Positions 34,190-41,555 of a stretch of DNA of 64,000 nt are shown here, piece after piece. Source of the DNA: Streptomyces fradiae ATCC 10745 = DSM 40063 (GTDB taxonomy: Bacteria; Actinomycetota; Actinomycetes; Streptomycetales; Streptomycetaceae); contig NZ_CP023696.1 of NCBI RefSeq assembly GCF_008704425.1, forward strand, positions 3,582,501 through 3,646,500. Reading direction: 5' to 3'. Position 1 is the stretch's first letter. Each line of letters begins with the position of its first letter. The notes under the pieces were generated by a model. That model ran no database searches. It had not been told where the DNA came from and saw only the letters and a list, made by a program, of their open reading frames with translations. Position numbers and translations under genes: made by a program.

Positions 34190-34431
34190 GGCGTGGTCGT
34201 GGCGCCCGCGACGAACGCCGCCCACGCCGAGGGCGCCACGGCGAACGTCCCGCCGTCGGGGTCCTTGGAGTCACGGACATGGACGGTGTGCGCGCAGGCG
34301 GCGACCTCGACGCAGTCGCCGCCGCTGCTGCTGCTGTACGACGACTTGTGCCAGTCGAAGGCCACTTCGACGCAGTCGCCGCCGTTCGGGTTGCTGTAGC
34401 TCGACTTGAACCACCGCAGGCTGCTGCTCAC
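34186..34431 (-). CDS. DUF397 protein with duplicated N-terminal motif
   Basis: 81 residues. The DUF397 signature occurs twice in a row: WFKSSYSNPNGGDCVEVA (7-24) and WHKSSYSSSSGGDCVEVA (27-44), then VHVRDSKDPDGGTFAVAPSAWAAFV. Typical DUF397 proteins have the W-x-KSSYS-x4-G-x-CVEVA motif once, so this one carries an internal duplication. DUF397 proteins pair with the XRE/DUF5753 regulator just upstream (WhiJ-type systems that affect development). The ATG overlaps the regulator stop (ATGA). Confidence 0.9.
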   Translation of the reverse strand: MSSSLRWFKSSYSNPNGGDCVEVAFDWHKSSYSSSSGGDCVEVAACAHTVHVRDSKDPDGGTFAVAPSAWAAFVAGATTTP

Positions 34432-35264
34432 TGCTGATCTCCTGCCAACCGCTCGATGAGGCCCAGCGATTCACGGGGAGCAAGGGCCTGTCCCCGGATC
34501 CTCGCATACCGCTGCATGTAGGTGCTGACCTTTGCCGGGTCGCTGATCAGGAGGCTCTCGTCCTGGGGTTCCAGGTAGACGAGGTGTTCGTGCTCCTGCG
34601 TCTCAAGGACATTCAGCTGCCCCTGGTTCCCTGCGTACTCGCCGTGCAGCGCGCAGTCCAGGGGCAGTACCTGGATCGTTACGTTGCGCCTGCGGGCGCA
34701 CTCCGCGAGGAAGCGCAACTGCCCCCGCATCACCGCCTGGTCGCCGATGGGCCGGAGCAGCGCCGCCTCGTCCAGGACCAGCTCGATGAGCGTGGGGGGC
34801 TCCCGGTCGAAGACCTCCCGCCGCGCCACCCTCGCGTCGACCAGCTCCTCCACCCGCTCCTCCGTGAGGATGGGGAACCCTCCGGCGATGAGCGCCCGTG
34901 CGTACTCCTCCGTCTGGAACAGCCCGTGGACGACCGGAGTCGCGAACAGGTGCAGGTTCAACGCGGCCCGCTCCAGCAGCGCGTACTCCTTGAACTGCAC
35001 CGGGCACTTCTCGATCCGCAGGTACAGCCGGGACTCCTGGAAGAAGCCCATCCCGTCGCCGATGGCCTCCTCCAGTTTGACCAGCATCTGGTCGCTGGCC
35101 GGTTGGGCGCATGTCTCGACGCCGCTGATCGCCGCGCCCGAGAAGCCGCACATCTCGCCGAGCTGCTCCTGGGGCAGTCCCTTCTGCTTCCGCAGGGTGC
35201 GGGTCATGTGGGCGACGAGTTGCGCCGTCGGGGTCGCCTTCTCCTTGTTTTCCTGCCCAGCCAT
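34428..35264 (-). CDS. XRE-family regulator with DUF5753 domain (WhiJ-like)
   Basis: 278 residues. The Cro/CI-type helix-turn-helix spans about 15-70 (LRKQKGLPQEQLGEMCGFSGAAISGVETCAQPASDQMLVKLEEAIG). The rest is a DUF5753 domain: ALLERAALNLHLFATPVVHGLFQTEEYARALI, then RQEVF-like VARREVFDREPPTLIELVLDEAALLRPIG and ending LVYLEPQDESLLISDP. Such proteins, with a DUF397 partner, act as repressors in Streptomyces development. ATG 35264 is preferred because GGAG lies six bases upstream; ATG 35279 is also in frame. It heads the four-gene chain and is divergent from a TTA-containing gene. Confidence 0.93.
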   Translation of the reverse strand: MAGQENKEKATPTAQLVAHMTRTLRKQKGLPQEQLGEMCGFSGAAISGVETCAQPASDQMLVKLEEAIGDGMGFFQESRLYLRIEKCPVQFKEYALLERAALNLHLFATPVVHGLFQTEEYARALIAGGFPILTEERVEELVDARVARREVFDREPPTLIELVLDEAALLRPIGDQAVMRGQLRFLAECARRRNVTIQVLPLDCALHGEYAGNQGQLNVLETQEHEHLVYLEPQDESLLISDPAKVSTYMQRYARIRGQALAPRESLGLIERLAGDQQ

Positions 35265-35423
35265 TTTCGCTCCACGCATGGACTCGACCGGTCTCGACCG
35301 ATCTCAACTGATCGCCCTCGAATTCGACTGCACGGCACGGCGTATGCCCAGGTCAGGACCGTTGTCGCGGTCCTTCGGCAGCCATGGAGAACGCTAACCC
35401 CGAGCGCGCACAATGACCCAGTG

Positions 35424-35855
35424 ATGTCGAGGAATCACCGAGAACAGCTTGACTGGGTCCCGCTTTCGGGATATCTGCTCCGCAAAGCCGGGGTGCAATT
35501 CGACGCCGTGCGGCTCGACGGCCGGGGCGCGCGGCTCGTGGCCGACTGCCTGGAGGGCATGACGGACGGCGAACCGGGGCCGGTCGTGCACCGGGTCAAC
35601 GGGCGGCGGAGCATGTACTTCCTCTTACCGCCGGGCAGCACGTATCGCAGGCCCTGGCCGGCCGTGGCCGTGCGGTTCAACGGGGAGGCGGGGCGGATCA
35701 GTTACGTGCCGGTGCCCGCGCTGGAGGGGGACACGTGGCCGCTGACGTGGCGGTTCCCGCCCACGGAGCCGGGGCGGTTCGTGCACCCGCTGCTGCTGCG
35801 GAGCGCCGTCGTGGCGCTGCTGCTGAACCGCCCCGGCACGCTCGGCGGCGGGTGA
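35424..35855 (+). CDS. Hypothetical protein with TTA codon, divergent from XRE regulator
   Basis: 143 residues, soluble. It begins MSRNHREQLDWVPLSGYLLRKAGVQFDAVRLDG and continues with a beta-rich part (RRSMYFLLPPGSTYRRPWPAVAVRFNGEAGRISYVPVPALEGDTWPLTWRFPPTEPGRFVHPLLLR). No domain is recognised. Codon 68 (35625-35627) is TTA, one of only three in the window, so it should be bldA-dependent. It lies 160 bases from the WhiJ-like regulator start and is its likely regulatory target. A GTG directly before the ATG is also in frame. Confidence 0.75.
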   Translation: MSRNHREQLDWVPLSGYLLRKAGVQFDAVRLDGRGARLVADCLEGMTDGEPGPVVHRVNGRRSMYFLLPPGSTYRRPWPAVAVRFNGEAGRISYVPVPALEGDTWPLTWRFPPTEPGRFVHPLLLRSAVVALLLNRPGTLGGG

Positions 35856-35887
35856 ACGGGGGCGGGGCGCTGTGCCTCCGCCCGGTG

Positions 35888-36499
35888 CTACGCCTCCGCC
35901 CGGTCCTCCGCGCGGGGCGGGCCGGGCGGCAGGACCAGGGCGGTCAGCCACAGCACGGCGGCGATGAGCAGGGCGGAGGGCCGGGACGCCGTCTCGATGG
36001 ACCAGGCCCACCACTCGGGGACGTTGTCCTCGCCGACGCCCAGCAGCAGCGTCGGGCCGAAGGTGCCGAGCGGCAGCAGCCACGCCAGACCGCTGCCGAA
36101 CAGGCGGGCGCTGATCACCGCGAGGCCCAGGTACCCGGCGGCGTTGCGGGCGGACGCCGCGAACACCTCGAAGGGCAGCCCGGCCGCCATGGGCAGCGCC
36201 GACAGGACGACGGCGAGCAGGGTCAGCGCCACCAGGTGCACCCGGCGGTACGCGCCCATCGGCTGGGCCGCCGTGTGCTCCAGGTCCGCCATGGGGGAGT
36301 GCACGGTGGTGCCGAGGACCACCGCGTACGCCACGGGCGCGACCGCCGCGACCGGGACGCTGAAGTCCACCAGGTACCGGAAGTCCGGGACGTCCACCCG
36401 GACGCTGGTGAAGGCGGTCGCGGCGAGCGCCACGAGCAGCGAACCGGCCGCCGCGCGCGGGACGTTGCGGCTGCGGGCGAGGGCGGCGACGGGGTTCAC
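35888..36499 (-). CDS. Membrane component of an ABC system (small)
   Basis: 203 residues with five or six hydrophobic helices (AAGSLLVALAATAF, VAAVAPVAYAVVLGTTV, LVALTLLAVVLSALPMA, ALLIAAVLWLTALVL). No permease motif is recognisable. GTG start seven bases after the stop of the larger membrane gene, so it is the last gene of the secreted-protein/ABC operon. Probably a second permease or an accessory subunit. Confidence 0.75.
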   Translation of the reverse strand: MNPVAALARSRNVPRAAAGSLLVALAATAFTSVRVDVPDFRYLVDFSVPVAAVAPVAYAVVLGTTVHSPMADLEHTAAQPMGAYRRVHLVALTLLAVVLSALPMAAGLPFEVFAASARNAAGYLGLAVISARLFGSGLAWLLPLGTFGPTLLLGVGEDNVPEWWAWSIETASRPSALLIAAVLWLTALVLPPGPPRAEDRAEA

Positions 36500-36506
36500 C
36501 GGGCGG

Positions 36507-37853
36507 TCACCGGGGCAGCGGGGGGACGGGGCGGCAGGCGCCGATCGCGCGGGCGGCGGCTTCGAGCCAGGCGTTCTGCGCGGCGGCGGGCGCCTTCCGG
36601 ACCCGCTCGACGGCCTCCGCGAACCGGTCGCCGTAGTACGGGGCCGGGGACCCGGCGCGCGCGTGCACCAGGGCCTGGACGAGGAACGTGTCGGGGTATC
36701 CGCCCGTCTCCCGCATCACGTGCGGTTCGCACTCGTACGGCGGCTGGGGGAGCGACGCGTCGAGCATCGCCTCCGCCATGGACCGCCGGTCCAGCACCGG
36801 CTGGTTCACGGGCAGTTCCACGGCTCCGGGGGCGCCCCCGGAGCCGGTGGCGCCGCCGGCGCCCGTACCGTCCGCGCCCTCCGGGACGGTGAGGCCCGTG
36901 GCGTAGAAGCCGCGGTGGAAGGCGGTGAGCGGGCCCAGTGCCCGGTCCACCGTGCGGACCGCCGCCCCGGCCTCCGGCAGCAGGTGCCGGTCGGCGGGCC
37001 ACAGGCACGCCGTCGTGCGCCCCTCCGTGACGCAGGCCGGCCGCTCCGGCTGCCCGGCGGGCACCGCCCAGAACGAGTGCGACTCCGGAGCGCGGAACGA
37101 CAGCAGGGCGCCCCCGGCGACCAGCGCCACCACGGCCGGGACCACGGCGAGCGGTCCGGGCGACAGCACCTCGCGGCGCACCAGCGCGGGCACGGCCAGC
37201 AGGGCCAGCGCGGCGGCGGCGCACCAGGCCGCCGCCACCAGGAGGCGGGCCGTGTGCGGCGCGTACGCCGTGTCCAGGTGCTCGTCGATCGCGGGGAAGA
37301 GGCGGGCCGGGGGCAGGTCCGGCACGAAGGCGAAGACCACGAACATCGCGTACCAGAGGAGGCCCATCACCGGCGCGGTGATCCGCGTGGGCAGCAGCGT
37401 CCCGGCGGTGACCCCGGCGGCGATCTGGAGGCCGGTCATCGCCACGCCCAGCAGGAGCGGGGACCACACGGGCTCGGTGACGTCGCTGACCGACGCGGTG
37501 CGCTGGAAGGCGACGGCCGTCATCACGGCGTACGCGACCAGCGACCACAGCCAGGCCGCCGCCCACAGCAGCAGGGCCTGCTGCCAGCCGCCGCGCGGCG
37601 TCGTGTCCGCCCACAGGGCGGTGCGGGTGCGCCGGGCGCGGCTCGCGCTCCACGCGGCGGCGGCGCTCATCAGGGAGCCCATGACGATCACGCCGAAGAT
37701 CTGGACCTTGATGGACGCCTGGTTCCACCAGCCGATCCAGTCGCTGGACGCGGGGTCGGCGGACGCCAGGTACCAGACCCCGGCGAGGGCCGACAGCACG
37801 GCGACCTTGCCCGCCTCGCCGCGCCGCATCTCGTGGAGGAGGACCCGCGTCAT
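36507..37853 (-). CDS. Large membrane component of an ABC system with extracytoplasmic domain
   Basis: 448 residues. Six to seven helices fill about 15-265 (from VAVLSALAGVWYLA to VVPAVVALVAGGALLSF). A ~180-residue C-terminal region is outside the membrane. It has cysteines in RPACVTEGRTTACLWPADRHLLPEAG and later in PYECEP and GACRPVP, consistent with disulfides. The region resembles actinobacterial DUF7224-type domains that follow ABC-2-like membrane parts; I am not certain of the family. ATG overlaps the ATPase stop (ATGA). Confidence 0.8.
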   Translation of the reverse strand: MTRVLLHEMRRGEAGKVAVLSALAGVWYLASADPASSDWIGWWNQASIKVQIFGVIVMGSLMSAAAAWSASRARRTRTALWADTTPRGGWQQALLLWAAAWLWSLVAYAVMTAVAFQRTASVSDVTEPVWSPLLLGVAMTGLQIAAGVTAGTLLPTRITAPVMGLLWYAMFVVFAFVPDLPPARLFPAIDEHLDTAYAPHTARLLVAAAWCAAAALALLAVPALVRREVLSPGPLAVVPAVVALVAGGALLSFRAPESHSFWAVPAGQPERPACVTEGRTTACLWPADRHLLPEAGAAVRTVDRALGPLTAFHRGFYATGLTVPEGADGTGAGGATGSGGAPGAVELPVNQPVLDRRSMAEAMLDASLPQPPYECEPHVMRETGGYPDTFLVQALVHARAGSPAPYYGDRFAEAVERVRKAPAAAQNAWLEAAARAIGACRPVPPLPR

Positions 37854-38713
37854 GAGGCGGCCCCGCTTCCCCGGCCTGCGTGGCCTCCCTGACCCGTGCG
37901 GCCTCCCTGGTCTCCGTGGCGCTCCACCACGGCCAGGTAGCCGGACTCGACGGCCGGGCCGGTGACCTCGACGGGCTTCCCGGACCGCGCCGGGCCCCGC
38001 GCGCACAGGTCGGTGAGGGAACCGGTGAAGCGCACCCGCCCGTCCAGCAGGACGTGGACGCGGTCGCAGACGTGGGCGACGTCCTCGGCGAGGTGGGTGC
38101 TCATCACCACGGCGGAACGCTCCCCGAGATCCTTGATGAGAGCGCGGAAACCGACCCGCTGGGCCGGGTCCAGCCCGACCGTCGGCTCGTCCAGCAGGAG
38201 GAGGGCCGGCTCGTTCACCACGGCCTGCGCGATGCCGGCGCGGCGCAGCATGCCTCCGGACAGCTCGCCCATGCGGCGGTCCGCGTGCTTCTCCAGCTCG
38301 ACCAGGCGCAGCGCCTCGCGGGTCCGGTCCGCCCGCCGGGCGCGCGGCACCTTCCGCAGCCAGGCCGCGTACTCCACGAACTCCCGCACGGTGAAGCGAG
38401 GGTAGTAGCCGAAGGACTGCGGCAGGACGCCGACGCGGGCGCGCACGGCGCGCACCCGCGCCCGGCCGCCGACCGGCTCGCCGAGCAGCGACACCGTGCC
38501 CTCGTGCGGGCGGCGGGCGGTGCTCAGCAGGGACAGCAGCGTCGTCTTGCCCGCGCCGTTGGGACCGAGCAGCGCGGTGGTGCCGGGGCGGAACTCCGCG
38601 CTCACGCCGTCGAGGGCGACCACGGTCTTGTAGCGGACCGTGGCGCCCTCGACGGCCGCGACCGCCGCGGCCGGCTCGGTGCCGGCCGCGGCGGTGTCAC
38701 TTTCTACGGACAC
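37850..38713 (-). CDS. ABC transporter ATP-binding protein
   Basis: 287 residues. Walker A GPNGAGKTT (50-58), Q-loop VGVLPQSFGYYP, signature LSGGMLRRAGIAQAV, Walker B LLLLDEPTVGLDP, and H-loop STHLAEDVAHVCD are all intact. The C-terminus is a Gly/His/Arg-rich tail. It couples to the large membrane gene by ATGA and starts 11 bases after the stop of the small secreted protein gene, so all four are one operon. The GGMLRR signature is typical of ABC-2-type exporters and lantibiotic-immunity-like systems. Confidence 0.9.
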   Translation of the reverse strand: MSVESDTAAAGTEPAAAVAAVEGATVRYKTVVALDGVSAEFRPGTTALLGPNGAGKTTLLSLLSTARRPHEGTVSLLGEPVGGRARVRAVRARVGVLPQSFGYYPRFTVREFVEYAAWLRKVPRARRADRTREALRLVELEKHADRRMGELSGGMLRRAGIAQAVVNEPALLLLDEPTVGLDPAQRVGFRALIKDLGERSAVVMSTHLAEDVAHVCDRVHVLLDGRVRFTGSLTDLCARGPARSGKPVEVTGPAVESGYLAVVERHGDQGGRTGQGGHAGRGSGAAS

Positions 38714-38724
38714 GACTTCCCTGG

Positions 38725-39132
38725 TCAGTTATGGGCGGAGACGAAGCCGACGGCACGGCTGCCGGGCACACCCGCCCAGGTCGCCTTGGTGTAGTAGTTA
38801 CCATTCCGGGTCGTCGTGCCGGCGGAGCCGCAGCCGAAGGCGTCCCTGTAGTTCCGGGACGTCGAGGCGATCTTCGGGTCAGGCATCAGCGACTTGTCCT
38901 GGTAGACGTACGCGCTGAAGGTCTTCAGATCGTTCGTCGGGACGTCACCGCACGCCTTGGCGCGGTTGGTGCTGGTGCCCTTCCAGCGGTCGCCGTCCTC
39001 CTTCGACCCCGCGGTGGCGATCGAGAAGGGCAGACGGCTGTTGGTGATCTCGCCGGCCACGGCGGCGCCGACCGGGAAGGCCAGCGCCGCGGTCAGGCCG
39101 ACGGCGGCTATGCGAGCGCGGGTACGCGTCAT
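38725..39132 (-). CDS. Small secreted protein heading an ABC operon
   Basis: 135 residues. MTRTRARIAAVGLTAALAFPVGAAVAG is a Sec signal peptide (cut near 26). The mature ~109 residues are hydrophilic, rich in Ser/Thr/Gly/Asn/Tyr, with two cysteines (AKACGD, FGCGSA) that could form one disulfide, and end in YYTKATWAGVPGSRAVGFVSAHN. No family recognised; a serine-protease-like or bacteriocin-like fold are guesses. It is the first gene of the operon with the ATPase and two membrane proteins, so it may be the export substrate, a ligand sensor or an inhibitor of the target. Confidence 0.75.
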   Translation of the reverse strand: MTRTRARIAAVGLTAALAFPVGAAVAGEITNSRLPFSIATAGSKEDGDRWKGTSTNRAKACGDVPTNDLKTFSAYVYQDKSLMPDPKIASTSRNYRDAFGCGSAGTTTRNGNYYTKATWAGVPGSRAVGFVSAHN

Positions 39133-39393
39133 GGTGTTCCCCCTGTTTTCGATGTTCGGTTGTGTGGTGGTCAGCCGCCGTCGACGCTAGTCCGAGATCG
39201 GCCACGTTCCTGTGAGAGGGGTCACGATGCGGTCGGGTTGGCTGGAAAGTGTGCTGGTGGAGGCGGAGTTGCCCCGTGGGGCCGGGGGGACCGGCGGGGG
39301 CGGGCGGGGGGGATTGGCGGGATCCCGCCGTCAGGGCGGCGGCCGGGCGGTCAGCGGCGGCGGCGGGGTCGGTCCGCGGCGTAGGCCGGGCGG
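39133..39393. other. Gap upstream of the secreted-protein operon
   Basis: Contains the operon promoter on the minus strand (GGGGGA ribosome site next to the ATG; ggactagcgtcg as a possible -10 region). Near 39340-39405 it has a direct repeat gccgggcggtcagcgg, the second copy overlapping the end of the methyltransferase gene. No gene seen. Confidence 0.5.
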
Positions 39394-40392
39394 TCAGCGG
39401 CTGGGGCGGGTGGCGATGACGACCGTCGCGTAGCGGTCGTCGCATGTCGCCACCCGCGCGGTCAACTCGCCGTCCGCCTCCGCGACCAGGGCCGCGGCGG
39501 GTGCCTGGGCCTCGCTCGTCTCGAACAGCAGGCTGCCGCCCGGTGCCAGCCAGCCACCCGCCCCGGCCGCGACCCGGCGCAGCACGTCCAGGCCGTCCGG
39601 GCCCCCGTCGAGCGCGACCGGCGCCTCGTGGACGCGGGCCTCGGCGGGCAGGAACGGCACCTCGGCCGTGGGTACGTACGGGACGTTCGCCAGCAGTACG
39701 TCCACCCGGCCGCGCAGGCCGGGCGGGAGGGCGGCGAACAGGTCGCCCTCGTGGACCCGGCCGCCCAGCGGCGCGAGGTTGCGCCGGGCGCACCGTACGG
39801 CCGCCGGGTCGATGTCGGCCGCGTGCAGGTCGGCCGCCCCGCCCAGCGCGGTCACCAGGGCGGCGCCCAGCGCGCCCGTACCGCAGCACAGGTCCACGAC
39901 CAGGGGGCGCCGGTACCGCCGGGCGAGGACGGCGGCCCGCTCCACCAGGAACTCGGTGCGGCGGCGCGGTACGAAGACCCCCTCGTCCACGGCGACCCGC
40001 AGCCCCGCGAAGTCGGCCCAGCCGACGACGTGTTCCAGCGGATGCCCGGCGGTCCTGCGCGCCACCATCGCGGCCAGCTCGCCGGGGGTGCGGGCGGCGG
40101 CCAGCAGCAAGGCGGCCTCGTCCTCGGCGAACACGCACCCGGCCGCCCGCAGCGCCGCGACGACCCCGGCGGGGGCGGTGACGGGCGGGGTGGATGCGGA
40201 GGGGGTGGCGCCGGGCGTGGCGGCGCCGGGCGCGGCGGGGCCGTGCGGGGCGGGTGCCTCAGGGGCGTGTGCGTCGTACGGGTCGTGTGCGTCGTACGGG
40301 TCGCACGGGTCGTGTGCGTCGTACGGGTCGCACGGGTCGTGTGCGTCGTACGGGGCGTGCGCGTCGTGCGGGGAGGGTGGGTGCGTGGGCAC
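39394..40392 (-). CDS. PrmC/HemK-like protein N5-glutamine methyltransferase with repeat-coded N-terminus
   Basis: 332 residues. The C-terminal ~270 residues form a HemK-type enzyme: GHPLEHVVGWADFAGLRVAVDEGVFVPRRRTEFLVERA, SAM motif LVVDLCCGTGALGAAL, and LLANVPYVPT, where the NPPY catalytic motif is NVPY. This matches the putative glutamine methyltransferase subgroup of actinobacteria, distinct from canonical PrmC. The first ~45 residues are repeats of DAHDPYDAHDPCDPY coded by an 18/27-bp DNA repeat (40262-40375). GTG 40392 has GAAAGG seven bases upstream, and no other start codon lies between the repeat and the domain, so the repeats are probably translated. Confidence 0.85.
   Translation of the reverse strand: MPTHPPSPHDAHAPYDAHDPCDPYDAHDPCDPYDAHDPYDAHAPEAPAPHGPAAPGAATPGATPSASTPPVTAPAGVVAALRAAGCVFAEDEAALLLAAARTPGELAAMVARRTAGHPLEHVVGWADFAGLRVAVDEGVFVPRRRTEFLVERAAVLARRYRRPLVVDLCCGTGALGAALVTALGGAADLHAADIDPAAVRCARRNLAPLGGRVHEGDLFAALPPGLRGRVDVLLANVPYVPTAEVPFLPAEARVHEAPVALDGGPDGLDVLRRVAAGAGGWLAPGGSLLFETSEAQAPAAALVAEADGELTARVATCDDRYATVVIATRPSR
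40262..40375. repeat. In-frame tandem repeat inside the methyltransferase gene
   Basis: Four copies of gtgtgcgtcgtacggg, two of them followed by tcgcacgggtc, give 18- and 27-bp units. All lengths are multiples of three, unlike the intergenic repeats in this window, consistent with selection to keep the frame. Confidence 0.85.
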
Positions 40393-40620
40393 GGGAAGCC
40401 TTTCGGAGCCGCTGGTGCGATGCGGCGCTCCCCGAGGTCCCGCTACGGTCGCGGCGTCGCCGCCGTACCGCCCGTGGAGGGAAGCGCCCAGCCTTGCCTG
40501 GCGTTGATGGGTGCCACCTCCTTGTTCCCTCGTGCGTCCTGTGACGCCCCGTGATGTCCCGCGCACCCTACCCGACGGCCCTCCCGGCCGGCCGTACCGC
40601 CCCCGGCCACCGCCGGCCGC

Positions 40621-41349
40621 TCACCTGCCCCCGGGCTTCCCGGAGGCATCCTGCGCCCCAGGCCCCCCGGCTGCCTCCGGCGGCCTGGAGTCCCCGGACG
40701 CCTCCGACGCCGCGGGGCGCGCGGGCGCCTCCGGCTCCTCCGCGTTCAGCAGGGCGTACGCGGCCGGGTCCGAGTCGTGGAACAGCCGGTACCAGGCGTC
40801 CAGCCGCTCCCCCTCGAACACGCCGAGGCGGCCCAGCACCTCGCGGGCGAGCGCCACCGGCTCCGTCGACCCGGCGGTGATCAGGTCCCCGGCCGTCACG
40901 GCGTCCGCCTCCACGTAGTGCCCGCCGCCCCGGTAGCCGGTGGCCTCCAGGTAGGCGGCGGCGGAGCTGGTGTGCGGCCGGTCGTCGAGCAGCCCCGCGC
41001 GGGCCAGCCCGGCGGTCGCCCCGCAGATGGCCGCGACCGGTACGCCCGCGTCGAGGAACGCGCGGGCCTTCGCGGCGAACGGCGCCAGCTCGTCCGTCGT
41101 GTCCCACAGGTCCGCGCCGGTCAGCACGAGCAGGGCGCTGTCGTCCGCGAACAGGTCGGCGAGCGCCATGTCGGGTGTGATCCGCAGGCCGCCGATGGTG
41201 GTGACCGGATCGGTGGTCGGGCCCACCGTGCGGACCTCGTACCCGCCGCGCGCCAGCCAGGCGGTCGTGTGGCCGGTCTCCCAGTCGGCGAACGAGTCGT
41301 AGACGGCGAGGTGGACGGTTCTGCGGGGATGGGGGGTGGTGCTGGTCAT
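40621..41349 (-). CDS. DJ-1/PfpI family (class I amidotransferase-like) protein
   Basis: 242 residues. TVHLAVYDSFADWETGHTTAWL starts the fold, and the nucleophile elbow AAICGATAGLARAG holds Cys109, as in DJ-1/PfpI deglycase- or hydratase-like proteins; an acidic residue (Glu/Asp24) near the nucleophile is also typical. The last ~45 residues are a low-complexity Pro/Ala/Glu tail. AGGAGG precedes the ATG at 41349. Upstream neighbour on the other strand is a class III aminotransferase. The biochemical role is unknown; repair of damaged metabolites is common in the family. Confidence 0.87.
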   Translation of the reverse strand: MTSTTPHPRRTVHLAVYDSFADWETGHTTAWLARGGYEVRTVGPTTDPVTTIGGLRITPDMALADLFADDSALLVLTGADLWDTTDELAPFAAKARAFLDAGVPVAAICGATAGLARAGLLDDRPHTSSAAAYLEATGYRGGGHYVEADAVTAGDLITAGSTEPVALAREVLGRLGVFEGERLDAWYRLFHDSDPAAYALLNAEEPEAPARPAASEASGDSRPPEAAGGPGAQDASGKPGGR

Positions 41350-41555
41350 GGCGGCCTCCTGGACGCTGCTCCGTGCCCGTACCTTCACATGCTGCGCGAC
41401 CGATGACGGTTGCCGTCGAGCGTCCGCACCGCGCGTCGGCAGGACGGCGAGCCGTCACGGCGGCCGGGGTCGACCGGACACCCTGCCGACCCCGGCGCCC
41501 ACGGCCATACAACCTGGCCATGTCGCCGGGCGGCGAGCGCTTTTACGCTCACCGC

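Noticed and set aside
38725-39132. Identification of the secreted protein as a lactococcin-972-type bacteriocin
   Set aside because: Context is similar (ABC genes), but the mature sequence lacks the family's conserved glycine/tryptophan pattern, so it was left unnamed.
40443-40649. A strong aaggaggtgg followed by a short frame (VAPINARQGW...) upstream of the methyltransferase gene
   Set aside because: The frame is 24 codons, the spacing to its GTG is too short and no known leader peptide matches; could still be chance.
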